Origin: VRUE01 sp035605695 | Lineage (GTDB): Bacteria; Actinomycetota; Thermoleophilia; Solirubrobacterales; 70-9 | Assembly: GCA_035605695.1 (NCBI GenBank) | Contig: DATNGZ010000026.1 | Coordinates: 31,977-95,976, forward strand | Direction of reading: 5' to 3' | Length of the DNA stretch: 64,000 bases | Shown: positions 33,238 to 43,245 of the stretch, piece by piece | Numbering within the stretch: position 1 is the stretch's first letter | How the letters are laid out: every line of letters begins with the position of its first letter | The notes under the pieces: model-generated | The model's database searches: none | Told to the model about the DNA's origin: nothing | Seen by the model: only the letters and a program-made list of their open reading frames with translations | Program-made: the position numbers and the translations under genes

Positions 33238-33890
33238 CGCGCAAAAATTATGCGGCGCGCCTCGGCTGCGCCTATATATGGAGTGAGCGCGAACTCCGCA
33301 ATCTCCGGCAGTAACTCGGCCAGCTTCGCCGCCTCGCCGGCGAGAACGCGCCGGGCCAGCAGCGAGGCGATGCCGCCGACAACCGCCTCGTCGGTCGCCT
33401 CGGGCGGCGCCTCGCCGCCCTCTGGCGCCGGCGCCCCCTCGCGCAGCAGCGGCACGAAGCTCTGCAGGGCCGCCTGGTAGCGGTCGTAGACGCCGCGGCC
33501 GGCGCGCAGCCCCTCGACCAAGACCAGCCCCGCCTGGGCGGGCTCGGCGGTGAGAAGGTCCAGCAGTGCCGCGAGCGCGCCGAGGACTCCGCTGGCCCAG
33601 TCGTCAGTCTCAGCGCAAGCCGCGAGCACCCGCTCGCGGATCCGCTTGACAGCGTCGTCGTAAGCGGCGACGAAGCAGGCGTCCTTGCTCTCGAACTGCT
33701 TGTAGAAGTCGCTCTTGGAGACCCCGGCCCGTTGGCCGATCGTCGAGACCGTGGTCCCGTCGTAGCCTTTGTCCGCCAGGCACTCGGCAAGCGAGGCAAG
33801 CAGCCGTCCGCGCTGATTCTGCGCGACGAACTCGCGGGGAAGGCCATGGCGGCCACGGGGTAGGCGCTCCACAGCGCTGGAGTCTTTCAC
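33234..33890 (-). CDS. TetR-family regulator
   Basis: A 218-aa repressor-like protein. The N-terminal tail RLPRGRHGLPREFVAQNQ is a signature shared with other TetR genes in this window. It is followed by the HTH (STIGQRAGVSKSDFYKQFES) and a helical ligand/dimer domain containing EATDEAVVGGIASLLARRVL, also shared. No partner gene is obvious; the gene ends against the nucleotidyltransferase remnant with a 4-nt overlap. The ligand is unknown. Confidence 0.9.
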   Translation of the reverse strand: MKDSSAVERLPRGRHGLPREFVAQNQRGRLLASLAECLADKGYDGTTVSTIGQRAGVSKSDFYKQFESKDACFVAAYDDAVKRIRERVLAACAETDDWASGVLGALAALLDLLTAEPAQAGLVLVEGLRAGRGVYDRYQAALQSFVPLLREGAPAPEGGEAPPEATDEAVVGGIASLLARRVLAGEAAKLAELLPEIAEFALTPYIGAAEARRIIFAR

Positions 33891-33927
33891 CGCTACTGGC
33901 GCGATGCACCGCTCGGTGCCGTTCGCT

Positions 33928-34117
33928 CTAAAGCTGCGTGACCATCAGGCCGACCAAGGTGGCGATCAACCCGACCAGGGCCGCGATCAGGCCGCCGCCA
34001 ATCTGGAGCATCGTGCGCTGCAGAGAGTCAAAGCAGCCGCTGAGAGCGCGCAAGTCGGCATCGACTCGCCTGAACCCCTCGTCGACCCGACGTTCGAGCG
34101 CCTCTCATCGCCTCCAT
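33928..34117 (-). pseudogene. Frameshifted small membrane protein (XhlA-like)
   Basis: The 3' part reads as a coil plus one membrane helix (LERRVDEGFRRVDADLRAL, then GGGLIAALVGLIATLVGLMV), ending at 33928. A likely start ATGGAGGCG at 34117 lies in another frame. One extra A in the near-repeat ATGGAGGCG-ATGAGAGGCG breaks the frame. The original gene would encode about 62 residues, resembling short hemolysin-XhlA-type membrane proteins. It may be a pseudogene or a sequencing error. Confidence 0.5.
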
Positions 34118-34185
34118 GATCGCACCGTAAAGGTTTCGGCGTCACGTGTGGCGCGCAGGAGTACACATCTCAAAGCGCGAGCTCT

Positions 34186-34878
34186 TTACCGGTAAAACAC
34201 CACGTAGAACGGCTCTTTGACCCGCGAGGTCCCTTCGTAGGTTTGTACCTCGACCTGCGGTGCAGGGCAGGAGGCTGTGCCGCCGATCTTGGCGAAGACC
34301 GAGACGCTGCCTCCGCCTTCGAACTGAGGAGTGGCCTGCGCCCCGCGAGGAACGAAGCCAGCTATCCCGACGCAGTAGATCCCGGGCAAGTTCCCTTCCG
34401 AGGCGAAGGCGATCCCCTTGGAGAGGTTGGCATCGAGCGTCGCGTCTTTGTTGACGTGGGCGAAGGCGAGCGGGTTGGCTGACTCGGCTGCTGCGGCGAA
34501 ATCGGCCCTCGAGGCGCTCGGAACTTGCGAGAGGGTCGACTCCACCACCTTGTCCCCGGTAACTGCATCGGGAGCGATCTTTTCGTTCGTTACCGAGTTC
34601 GCCGCCAGCGAGCCGGTCGCCACCGAGCCCAGCGTCAGCTTCGACGCGTTAACGGAACCATCGGCGAGCTTGCCTTGCTTAATCGCCTGAGCCTTGATCT
34701 TCGGCGCGGTCACTGCGTTCTTACGGATCTTGTCGGCGGTGACTGCGCCGGGGCGAAGCTGGGGCTCTCCAACGGACTTGGGCGCGAGCTGGCTGGCGGC
34801 GTAGGCCGAGGCTCCCGTCAGGGCAATGAAGAGCGCCAGGGTGGCGACGACGTTGGCGTAGGAGAGCTTCAGTCTCAT
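34186..34878 (-). CDS. Secreted stalk-repeat protein
   Basis: A 230-aa exported protein. It opens with KLSYANVVATLALFIALTGA, the signal peptide typical of many Solirubrobacterales surface proteins. Residues 30-115 are short repeats of the form NAVTAPKIKAQAI / NSVTNEKIAPDAV that probably form a left-handed beta solenoid or rigid stalk. The C-terminal domain (about 140-230) is a small beta domain with one Cys pair. It is the last gene of the four-gene secreted-protein operon running from 43121, 6 bp behind its upstream neighbour. Confidence 0.82.
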   Translation of the reverse strand: MRLKLSYANVVATLALFIALTGASAYAASQLAPKSVGEPQLRPGAVTADKIRKNAVTAPKIKAQAIKQGKLADGSVNASKLTLGSVATGSLAANSVTNEKIAPDAVTGDKVVESTLSQVPSASRADFAAAAESANPLAFAHVNKDATLDANLSKGIAFASEGNLPGIYCVGIAGFVPRGAQATPQFEGGGSVSVFAKIGGTASCPAPQVEVQTYEGTSRVKEPFYVVFYR

Positions 34879-34884
34879 CTGTCT

Positions 34885-35646
34885 CTATCCCTTCGCCTTG
34901 CAGCTTCTAGTCAGGATGGTGGTCAGGCTGAGGCCGCCAGCGAAGGCGAAGCCGGTCTTCATCAAGGGGAAGACAGCCTTGGAGAATCCTGCGGGCGCCG
35001 GGCAACCTGCGCTGAGAAAGCGCTTCCTGTTCAGGTTCAGCGAGATGCCTGTGATGTAGCCCCATTCGCCCGTGGCTCTGGGGAAGGAGGCTTCGAGGAC
35101 GGTGCCGAAGGTGCCCTTCTTCTGCTTGACCTTGAAGGCGAAGACAAAGGAGGTGGGCAGCGGGTTGGTGCCGTAGATGTGGGCAAAGATCGCGGGTTTG
35201 CCGCCCACGGTTCCGTTGAAGGCGAGAAGGCGTCCTTCGGAAGGAAAGGGCGACTGCTCGGGCAGCTTTACGTCAGCCGAGAAACTGCCTTCTCCGATCA
35301 GGGAGCTCTTGCAGGCTGCGAGCGCCTCCTGGTTGGTCGAGGGATTGATGTGGCCGATGCGGCAGTGGGGAATGCCCCTCAGATCCAAATGCCCGGCGCT
35401 GTTGATCGCCACCGTCATTTTTTGCAGCTGGGGCAGGGCGGCTTCGCTTAGGGCATCGATTCGGCCGCTGAGACTGACCGAGACCGGGGCCGATCCCCTG
35501 CGTGGCAACTTGTTGGGCGAAAGGCTGCCGTCTACGACTACGCGAACGCCGTTCTTTTGCGATACCTCGGCTCGCCCTGCTGGCACCAATGCCAACAGGG
35601 CAAGGAGGGCGCTCACTAGGAGCGCTGTTGCCGTGGCCTTGCGCAT
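34885..35646 (-). CDS. Secreted protein of unknown function
   Basis: A 253-aa exported protein with a signal peptide (residues 1-26, cleaved near GRAEV). The mature part is beta-rich with cysteines at HCRIGH, ALAACKSS, GCPAPAG and the C-terminal RSCKAKG that could form two disulfides. Its central segment resembles parts of its 1073-aa neighbour (cysteines next to CRIGHINPS-like phrases), suggesting related substrate or assembly. ATG begins 3 nt after the neighbour's stop, so the genes are co-translated. No enzyme motif is seen. Confidence 0.8.
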   Translation of the reverse strand: MRKATATALLVSALLALLALVPAGRAEVSQKNGVRVVVDGSLSPNKLPRRGSAPVSVSLSGRIDALSEAALPQLQKMTVAINSAGHLDLRGIPHCRIGHINPSTNQEALAACKSSLIGEGSFSADVKLPEQSPFPSEGRLLAFNGTVGGKPAIFAHIYGTNPLPTSFVFAFKVKQKKGTFGTVLEASFPRATGEWGYITGISLNLNRKRFLSAGCPAPAGFSKAVFPLMKTGFAFAGGLSLTTILTRSCKAKG

Positions 35647-35649
35647 CGC

Positions 35650-38600
35650 CTAGCGCTTCTTTGGGCGCTTGTGCTTTGCGGTCTTCTTCTTGGCCTTGCC
35701 GCAGGCGCTCTTCAGTTCGGGGTGAAGGGTTACCTTGGCGCCGTTTTGGCCGGTGAATTTAGCGGTCGCCTTTGCTGGCGCTTTGCAGATGTCTCTGGAG
35801 TTGACCAGCAGGCCCTTGTTGCCTCCGGCCAGGGTCAGGGTGAACGATTCCACCGGTGCGTCGGGAACCATTTCGAAGGTGTTTCTGATCCCGCCGTTAA
35901 CCGAGTCGACCCGCCCGACCACGTTGGCATCGATTTTGCCCTTCAGGGCAACGACCAGGTCGGGGAGTTCGTGGCTCGATGACCTGAGGTAGACGTTGCC
36001 GGTCAGGGTTTCGTCCAGCAGCGGTGTTTTCGCGGTGGCCGTTCCGTAGACAGAAGCTGGCGGGCAGGCCGTTCCATTGCCAGCGCCGGCGTTGAACTGC
36101 ACCCTGGTGCAGACGGTGCCGATGTGACCCTGGTCGAGGAACTCCGAATGGGGCAGCGCTACCGATGCGGCGGCGATGTTTGCGCCGCCGGGCGGCATCG
36201 TCAGCGTCGCCCTGAACTTCGGGTGGCTGCCCCTGTGGGTGCCGCCGAAGAGGCGGAAGGCGAGCTTGGGCTTGAAGGCCAGGCCGCCGCAGTTGGCAAC
36301 CTGGAAGGGAGTGGACGCCGCGAAGAGTGAATCGTCTGCCGTTGAGAGCAGACTTCCTCCCACTCCAGTGATCAGGCCGTTGACGCTCATCGGCGAACAG
36401 TTGGTCGGGTTGATCGTGGTCTGGGGACGGTCCATCCGCAATCTGATGTCACGGGCCCGCAGGATCACCCCGTGCAGGATCGTCGGGAAGGGATCGGAGA
36501 CTGCTCTGACCTGAGTCGAGTCGGGGTTGACGTAGAGGGCTGCCCTGACCACTACGTTGCCGAGGTCGATTGGCCCGGCGATGCCGGGGGCGACCACGGC
36601 CACGCTCAATGGCGCGCCTTTGTAGGGCCCTGCCAGGTAGACCTTGCCCGGGAAGTAGTTGGGGCCAGGGCCTGCTCCCAGGCCTGCGCTCACGGTGCCG
36701 ATCTGGCTTGCCGCAGGGCAGGCCGGATGGTTGAGCTCATTGATGCCGGTTCCCTCCGCCGTTGAGATCGAGGCGATCGCCGCCTCGGGGCAGTAGGGGA
36801 TGCCGGCGATCTTCGCCACCAGCCCTGGAGGCAAGACCGTGGTCACCTGACTCAGTTCCTGTTCGTTGTCCTCTCTCGAGAGACGGAAGAGGAACGGGCT
36901 ATAGGCGCCCGCTATCGGGCTGAGGGTTCCTCCGCTGAACTTCGGCGCGAAGGAGCGATGCGCGGAGTCGGGCGGGCACGGCGTGCCGTTGGGACCTTCG
37001 GTCACCTGGTAGGTATTCGAAGCGTCGACCGGTTCCTGGGGCCGGGCATAGGAGGCCACTTCGATCCCGATCACCTGCTTGCCGCAGGTGGGCGGGCTGA
37101 CCAGCGGCGCCCTGGGGCCACTGCGGAACTTCAGGGTCAGGTCATCAAAGGGGAACTGCGGCGTGTCGTTGAAGACCGTGGTGATCTGCCCGGTATGTTC
37201 GTCGACTTCGATCTTGCCCGGGATCTTGATCAAGGCGCCGCGTTCTTCGGTGTCTTCCAAGACCAAGAGCAGGGCGAAGGTCGAGCCAAAGGGGTTGTCG
37301 CCCTGGGCCGCCAGATACATCGAACCCACTGCCGACTTGGGCAAGAGCGGGGTGTGCAGCTCGACTTCACCGATCCGCGAAGCATCGGGACACTGGACCG
37401 GATTGTTGGTGCCCAGCTGCATCTGGACCAGGGTGCAGCCTTTCAAGCCATCGGCAAAGGAGGGGCTGAAGCTCATCCCTTCGGGCAGCCTGACCGTGAA
37501 GCGCTTCACCGGCGGCGTCGCCAGGGCGTTGGGGTTTTCGTTCTGGGCGATCTTGACGTGGACGTCGAGGCCGGTCGGCGTGTTGGCCTGCTTACCGGTC
37601 GGTTCTATTTCGACATCTGGTTCGAAGCGGGGTTTGTCGCAGTCGGTAATTTTGTCCGGCATCGTGTAGTCGATCTCCGGACCAAAAACGCCAGTGTTCT
37701 GCCAGGAATCATAGTGGTGCAGACGCCAGACATTGTCCGATTCGCACTGGGAGGGAACCGCGAGAAAAGGTTTTGGCACGGCATCAGTGGTACAGCTGCC
37801 AATCACAATCAGTTGACACCGGTCCAGATCGTGAGTGTGGTCTGCGGGAACTCCCCAAAGAGTCAGCTTCTGGTTGTAGGGTGGGAGATACTCGTTGATT
37901 TGTGGAACTTCCGAGGTGATCGCATAGCGGTTGGCGGGATCAAGGGAGACTCTGATGTGAACTGGGTTGCTGGCAATGACAAAGCCAAGATCGGTGATCG
38001 ATCCACGCGGATGAGTTAGGTTGTAGACCGGCTGAGAGGCTGGGAAATATTCTCCGTCTTCGTCCGTTCCTGATAGGGGGAAGAGGATCAAGTCCTCCCT
38101 GCCCACCAAGCTAGACGCTGGACAGCGGTCGACGGTAAATTGCGCCTGGGTGCATTCGCCCACCGCCGTGGGGTTGCCGATGAATCCAGGCGGAGTGTCG
38201 ACGCGAAGATCGCGAATGCTTTCGGCCTCGCGCTTCAGCCCCGGTAGGGCTGGATTGGGCACAATGGTGTTAAAATCAAACGGTACGCTAAAGAGATCAG
38301 GGTGTGAGCCAGCTTCGCGCTCCAGCGTCAATCCGTCCAGTTGCAGGAAGTCCGGCCTGAAGCTGTCGGCGACGATACCGAAGGCGGCAGGTTGGGCGCT
38401 AACCTGAGTTGGCTCATTCGCCGTTGCGGCTTTAACCGCACCACCTCCCTCTATCGTCGCCGTGGCCGACCGCGACCCTTCTTCGGCATCGGGGGCAACT
38501 TTCGCGGCGATGACCAAGCCACGGGAAAGCGTGCGAGGGCCAATCGTGCCCAGACTGGTACAGGTGAGGACGCTCGCGCCTGTTTTGCCAGGACAGGTCC

Positions 38601-38871
38601 AAGCGACGCCGTCTGGCGCCGGGAAGATCATCACCGACTTGCGCGTGATTCCCGTCGGCAAATTAATAGTCAGCTTGATTTGGCCCGAGGTCTCGGTATC
38701 ACCGGTATTGGTTATGTCAAACCAGTACTGCCCTTCTCCGCCGAGGGGGAAATGCGTCTCGTTGTGGTGCATATCGAGGTTCCAGATCGGTGCCGCCGAG
38801 GCGCTGGCGGCTCCCGCCGATCCAAGAGCGCAGAGGGCGAGCGTGAGAGATGCGGTCAGCCAGCGCTTCAT
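35650..38871 (-). CDS. Giant secreted beta-rich protein, 1073 aa
   Basis: Exported protein with a signal peptide (residues 1-26). The body repeats a module of about 150-200 residues marked by phrases such as PPGFIGNPTAVGECTQAQF, CPDASRIGEVELHTPLL, CPAASQIGTVSAGLG and CPPASVYGTATAKTPLL, each followed by GxxYL. This Cys-Pro-x-x-S-x-x-G repeat suggests tandem disulfide-bearing beta domains. The C-terminus is Lys/Arg-rich (GKAKKKTAKHKRPKKR), possibly for cell-wall contact. There is no LPxTG or membrane anchor. It overlaps the upstream gene by 4 nt and shares its operon. The function is unknown; adhesion or a surface layer is plausible. Confidence 0.82.
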   Translation of the reverse strand: MKRWLTASLTLALCALGSAGAASASAAPIWNLDMHHNETHFPLGGEGQYWFDITNTGDTETSGQIKLTINLPTGITRKSVMIFPAPDGVAWTCPGKTGASVLTCTSLGTIGPRTLSRGLVIAAKVAPDAEEGSRSATATIEGGGAVKAATANEPTQVSAQPAAFGIVADSFRPDFLQLDGLTLEREAGSHPDLFSVPFDFNTIVPNPALPGLKREAESIRDLRVDTPPGFIGNPTAVGECTQAQFTVDRCPASSLVGREDLILFPLSGTDEDGEYFPASQPVYNLTHPRGSITDLGFVIASNPVHIRVSLDPANRYAITSEVPQINEYLPPYNQKLTLWGVPADHTHDLDRCQLIVIGSCTTDAVPKPFLAVPSQCESDNVWRLHHYDSWQNTGVFGPEIDYTMPDKITDCDKPRFEPDVEIEPTGKQANTPTGLDVHVKIAQNENPNALATPPVKRFTVRLPEGMSFSPSFADGLKGCTLVQMQLGTNNPVQCPDASRIGEVELHTPLLPKSAVGSMYLAAQGDNPFGSTFALLLVLEDTEERGALIKIPGKIEVDEHTGQITTVFNDTPQFPFDDLTLKFRSGPRAPLVSPPTCGKQVIGIEVASYARPQEPVDASNTYQVTEGPNGTPCPPDSAHRSFAPKFSGGTLSPIAGAYSPFLFRLSREDNEQELSQVTTVLPPGLVAKIAGIPYCPEAAIASISTAEGTGINELNHPACPAASQIGTVSAGLGAGPGPNYFPGKVYLAGPYKGAPLSVAVVAPGIAGPIDLGNVVVRAALYVNPDSTQVRAVSDPFPTILHGVILRARDIRLRMDRPQTTINPTNCSPMSVNGLITGVGGSLLSTADDSLFAASTPFQVANCGGLAFKPKLAFRLFGGTHRGSHPKFRATLTMPPGGANIAAASVALPHSEFLDQGHIGTVCTRVQFNAGAGNGTACPPASVYGTATAKTPLLDETLTGNVYLRSSSHELPDLVVALKGKIDANVVGRVDSVNGGIRNTFEMVPDAPVESFTLTLAGGNKGLLVNSRDICKAPAKATAKFTGQNGAKVTLHPELKSACGKAKKKTAKHKRPKKR

Positions 38872-41800
38872 CGTGCTGTCCTCCGGTTGTGGTGGGCTCG
38901 CTTCCTGTGCGCAGGTTTCACGCAGCGGGTTTTTCCACCCCTCCTCACCTTCCGCTTGGGCTTGGTGCAGGCAACCCGAGCGGACTTTGAGATGTTGCCA
39001 ACGCCGGCAATCGATGCCGTTCCCGGCGCTGCTTCTTCCGGGGCGCCCTTCGGCGTTCCCTGGCAGACCTCAAGTGGACAGGGCTTTGGCGGTGGTGGAA
39101 ATTCGAAGCCGCCGCCGATTCTCGCGTCGTAGAGACGAGCGTAGCCGTCTAGGGCGTCCTGGGTCAGCTGGGCAGCGGCGGTAAAGAAAATGTCGCGGCC
39201 ACTGGGCGTTACACCATTGACGGATGGGGTTTCGTCTCCTGGCCAGTTGGTCAGCCCGTCGCTGATTAGCAGCGTGCGGCCTTCACGCCACTCGTATATG
39301 TCGAAGCCAAACCGTGGATCCTGCCCCGGCCCCGCGGTGTTCTGGTCAGCCGGCACAAGTGGAGTAGGCGTGGCAAATGCAAAGACTCCACCGTCCTCGT
39401 CGAGAGGGCCTGTGTTGACTCCCGGGGTTGCGGTTCCCAGTCGACCGACCTCGCCTCGCGGAGTCCCGCCATTCGTGGGACAGGAAACACAGACCAGCGA
39501 ATGATCGTTGTCGTCATAGCGATAGGACTGGACCGTGCCACCGTTCTGCGTTCCACCAAGTGCATTCAAACTTGGGTCGCTGGTTCTGAAGGCGACCACG
39601 GATCCGTCGGGACTCAGGCTGCTCTTGCCGTCCGAGCCGTCGAGATCGCCGATCGCAATGCCAAGGTGCCCGATATAGGCAAGGTCTCCGGTTTTCACAT
39701 CCACCCGATAGGCACCTTCCGTTGGCGCGGCACCCGGGAGAAGGTGGCTGCGAGAGGTGAAGTAGAGACGGGAACCATCTGCCGCGACCCCGATTTGAGC
39801 GCCGATGCCCGGGCCGATTTCCGCAAACACATCTGCATCATGAGAGGGAGCTACACAAGTCACGCAATCGAGGCTGCCGGTACCGAGGTCGTAGCGATAA
39901 ACGTCGCCATCGCTGGCGCCGAATCCACTGCAACTTGCTGGCTCGGTGTCATTCGCCACAAGGCGGCTGCGGGTAAAGAAGAAGGCGGCGCCGGGAGTCG
40001 ACTTGATGAGGCCGGAGTCGCATGTGACGCCCGAGACCCCGGAAGCGGAGACCATTTTCGTGGTTCCCGCTTCGATATCACGTACATATAGCTCTGCTGG
40101 TCCGCCACAGGTATCTCCTTTGCTTGAGAAAAAAGCGAGCTTCCCGTCGGCGGAAACCCAGTGCGTCAGGCGACTGACGGTGATTGTCCCAGGGAATCCG
40201 GTAACACCGCAGGCGGGGACAGTTTCATTGGGCAGGAGGCTGATCAATTGAGGTGAGCCAGAGCTGACGTCATAGAGGTTCTGGGTTTCCGGGAGTGCTG
40301 GATGCTCCGAATCCTGAGGTCCTTTTAGGGTGACCAGAACCCGAGAAGCATCATTGTCCGAGACCGCGATGAAGTTGCCCCATTGACCGTTTTCGATGCC
40401 GTATACCTCGGTGGCTGGGGCGTTTGGCGTCATCCGCCAGGCGCTGAACTGCCCAGTGGGGATGGGTGAATAGTTCGGAGCGACCATTTGTGAGAGGTCG
40501 GTCGGACCGCCGGCCCCCAGCCAGGTGCTTTCCGTCGCCTCCTCGCGGCGGGGATAAACCCGCCTCGTCTGCCAGCCGTCCGCGGTTCGTTCCGCGAAGA
40601 GGAGGGCAAATGCGCCTGTTTCGGAGAGGGGGGTTCCACCTTGGACTTCGTAGATTGCGCGATCGCCGACGTCGGAGAACGAGAGCGAGCTGAAGAACGG
40701 CTTTACCGGATTACCGCCGGTGTCGGGAGCGTTGACCATCTCCCAAGCACGATTGTTGCCGACGGGCCCGGCAAGGCGCCCATGAGAGAGCGGCTCGTCA
40801 TTTGCAAAGGTGGTCAGCGTCATGTCCTCTCCAAACGCAGGCCCATCGGGATTGCCGTTGTCGCCAACGACCCGATAGTGATAGGTGGTGCCCGGCTGGA
40901 GTCCCTCGACCTGCTGGGAGACGAGCTTGAATTCGTTGCCGAATCCACCCGGGGTGGTGGTCGCGGTGCTGGCGGCTTTGTCCCCGCGTAGAGGAACGGC
41001 CCCACTTGCGACGTCGAGTTGAGCGACGTTTTTATTTGCAAGGGAGCCCTCGAAGGTGACGACGTAGGGAGTGGAGCCGGTTGGACTGCCGGGCCCGCCG
41101 CTGACCGCGACGTTGCCGACGCCGATTGAGGGCAGAGCCTGTAGGGCGGATGCGACTTCCGCGGCACTGGCATCGAAAGGAAGGTCTGCGGCGGTATCGG
41201 CACCGAATGTGAGTTTGAATTGGCCGGCGACGGCTTTGACCGTGATCGTTTGCATCTCTTTGACAGCCGGACCGCCCGGCGTGGTGGTGGTGGCGCTTGC
41301 ACTGCTTTCCCCGCTGAGCGGGGTTTTGCCGTCCGACGCAACGAGCTGGGCGGCGTCTGTAGCGGCTAGGGCCCCAGTGAACCGCACCTCGTAAGGCTCG
41401 GAGCCCGTTGCATCGCCGGGCCCGCCGCTCACCGCGATGTTGCCCGAGCCAATTGAGGGAAGAGCCGCCAGGGCGGACTCCACCTGGGCGGCGCTGGAGT
41501 TGAACGGGAGATCGGCCGTGATCTCGGCACCGAAGCCGAGCTTGAATTGGCCGGCGGCGGCTTTGACGGTGATCGTCTGCACCTCGTCGACTCCGCCAAC
41601 GGAGTGAGGTTCCGTGGAGGTACAGGGATTGGCGTCGCAGGGACCCTGGTCGCCGTACTCGAAGTGATAGGTGGCCGCCGCACGGGAAGGATCGACGCGG
41701 CCATCGAGACGCGCAGTGGTCGCCGCGCGTATCGGCGAACCGGTGGTCTCGACCAGCGGCGGGCCGCTGGTTTCGAAACCGCCAGCGCGCGCTGTTGCGA

Positions 41801-43121
41801 TCGAGCCGTTCACGTTGGCCGCAACGAGGCGGAAACGATAGGCGGCATCCGTTGTCAGCCCGCTAAGGGCCGCGTTCACCTGGTGCGTCGCCGAGTCGGC
41901 CGGGATGGAGCCGGCAGAGGGTGTGCATGGCACGCTGCCGCCGGAGCTGAGGTCGCTGAAGCCACTGTCTTCGAAGGCGGCGTCGCTCACGTACTCGAAG
42001 TGGCAATCGCTCAGCGCCAGCCCTTGCCCGCTGACTGTGCCGTCGACCACGACCGAGGAGTTTTCGGTAGCGGAGACGGCCCCGAGAGTGAGATCAGGAT
42101 AAGTGAGGCCTTTGCCGAAGACCCGCACCTTTCCGTTGCCCGTATCGAGGGCAAAAAGGCGATCCTGATCATGGTCGACCGCCAGGCCATTGAACAATGC
42201 GTTGGGTATTTCGGGACTTGCCTCAGGGATTTCCATGGCGAACCTGCTTACGACGCCACCGTTTTCATCGAACTCAGTGATGTTCACGTCGCCTACTCTG
42301 TGTGCGATGAAGACATGGTGGTTCGTCGGATCCACTGCAATCGCCTGTGAGGTTTCTGGATCGAATTTCGTTGCTTTTGAGTAGCCGCTCACAGCTGAGT
42401 ACTTCCAAGTTGGGAAGCTTCCTGAGCCCGAGTAGAGATCGTCGTTCGAATCGAAAGCTATGTTGCAGGGATAGGCACCCTGAGCGGATGAACTGACCGA
42501 GGTCAGGAAGACTCCGGCGGAGGTGTACTTGAGAGCTCGAGCCAGTCCATAGTTAGCCACCCACAGATTGCCGGTCGAGTCGACGGCTGTATTGCAAATG
42601 TCTCCCGCAAGGCCGCCCGACGGACCGGGGTTCAGTGAAGGGTCGATCGGAAAGTTCCCCCCGAGCGGCGCTCCGGTTTTGTCGAACCCATAGACGTTGC
42701 GTCCCGGCCCTGAAATTCCGGGGGCATAGTAGATGTTGCCGGCAGAGGAAAGTGCCGTGTTATCGACAGCAAGACCCGGGTTTGGATTGGGGGCAATCGT
42801 TGGTAGCGGTGAGAATCCACTCAGCACCGACGGCGGAAGCGGGCCAGAGACATCGAAGCCAAAGATTCCCGGCGTCGCCCCACCTGCCACGACAAAGAGT
42901 CTTTTTGCCGACCGGTCGAGTGCGAGCGTCCCATTTTCGGCAAAGGAAGAGCCAGAGGTACCGTCGGGACCAAACGCCGTGATTTCCGGCCGAATGACCA
43001 CGGCAGACGCCGAGCCAACGCTGAGCAGGAAGAGACTGACCGTCGCCAGCGTCAGGACTAGGAGCCGGGAGCGCAGGCTAGTGATCCGGTCCCTACTGAA
43101 TCTCGTGGTGTGGTGTGTCAC
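38868..43121 (-). CDS. Giant secreted NHL/beta-propeller protein, 1417 aa
   Basis: First gene of the secreted operon; GTG 43121 has AAGGAG 8 nt upstream. A signal peptide is followed by an NHL-like beta-propeller (about residues 50-340, with repeats such as GLAVDHDQDRLFALDTGNGK), fibronectin-like segments, and two tandem near-identical modules (about 520-720) beginning TITVKAxAGQFKLxFGA and containing ALxALPSIGxGNxAVSGGPG. A second, TolB-like propeller fills the C-terminal half (SADGKLAFFSSKGDTCGG, VAADGSRLYFTSRSHLLPG). The tail is basic with Cys. It is probably a very large extracellular scaffold or adhesin. Confidence 0.85.
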   Translation of the reverse strand: MTHHTTRFSRDRITSLRSRLLVLTLATVSLFLLSVGSASAVVIRPEITAFGPDGTSGSSFAENGTLALDRSAKRLFVVAGGATPGIFGFDVSGPLPPSVLSGFSPLPTIAPNPNPGLAVDNTALSSAGNIYYAPGISGPGRNVYGFDKTGAPLGGNFPIDPSLNPGPSGGLAGDICNTAVDSTGNLWVANYGLARALKYTSAGVFLTSVSSSAQGAYPCNIAFDSNDDLYSGSGSFPTWKYSAVSGYSKATKFDPETSQAIAVDPTNHHVFIAHRVGDVNITEFDENGGVVSRFAMEIPEASPEIPNALFNGLAVDHDQDRLFALDTGNGKVRVFGKGLTYPDLTLGAVSATENSSVVVDGTVSGQGLALSDCHFEYVSDAAFEDSGFSDLSSGGSVPCTPSAGSIPADSATHQVNAALSGLTTDAAYRFRLVAANVNGSIATARAGGFETSGPPLVETTGSPIRAATTARLDGRVDPSRAAATYHFEYGDQGPCDANPCTSTEPHSVGGVDEVQTITVKAAAGQFKLGFGAEITADLPFNSSAAQVESALAALPSIGSGNIAVSGGPGDATGSEPYEVRFTGALAATDAAQLVASDGKTPLSGESSASATTTTPGGPAVKEMQTITVKAVAGQFKLTFGADTAADLPFDASAAEVASALQALPSIGVGNVAVSGGPGSPTGSTPYVVTFEGSLANKNVAQLDVASGAVPLRGDKAASTATTTPGGFGNEFKLVSQQVEGLQPGTTYHYRVVGDNGNPDGPAFGEDMTLTTFANDEPLSHGRLAGPVGNNRAWEMVNAPDTGGNPVKPFFSSLSFSDVGDRAIYEVQGGTPLSETGAFALLFAERTADGWQTRRVYPRREEATESTWLGAGGPTDLSQMVAPNYSPIPTGQFSAWRMTPNAPATEVYGIENGQWGNFIAVSDNDASRVLVTLKGPQDSEHPALPETQNLYDVSSGSPQLISLLPNETVPACGVTGFPGTITVSRLTHWVSADGKLAFFSSKGDTCGGPAELYVRDIEAGTTKMVSASGVSGVTCDSGLIKSTPGAAFFFTRSRLVANDTEPASCSGFGASDGDVYRYDLGTGSLDCVTCVAPSHDADVFAEIGPGIGAQIGVAADGSRLYFTSRSHLLPGAAPTEGAYRVDVKTGDLAYIGHLGIAIGDLDGSDGKSSLSPDGSVVAFRTSDPSLNALGGTQNGGTVQSYRYDDNDHSLVCVSCPTNGGTPRGEVGRLGTATPGVNTGPLDEDGGVFAFATPTPLVPADQNTAGPGQDPRFGFDIYEWREGRTLLISDGLTNWPGDETPSVNGVTPSGRDIFFTAAAQLTQDALDGYARLYDARIGGGFEFPPPPKPCPLEVCQGTPKGAPEEAAPGTASIAGVGNISKSARVACTKPKRKVRRGGKTRCVKPAHRKRAHHNRRTAR

Positions 43122-43245
43122 TTCAGCGTCTCCTTGCTCGGCTATAGCGGAGGCGGAGCGACCCAGGCGGCTCTTCGATGGCCGCCCAGGTGCACTGCGT
43201 CTCAGCAGTTGGAGTCATCTCCTAGTGGTGTTAATAAATCAGTGG

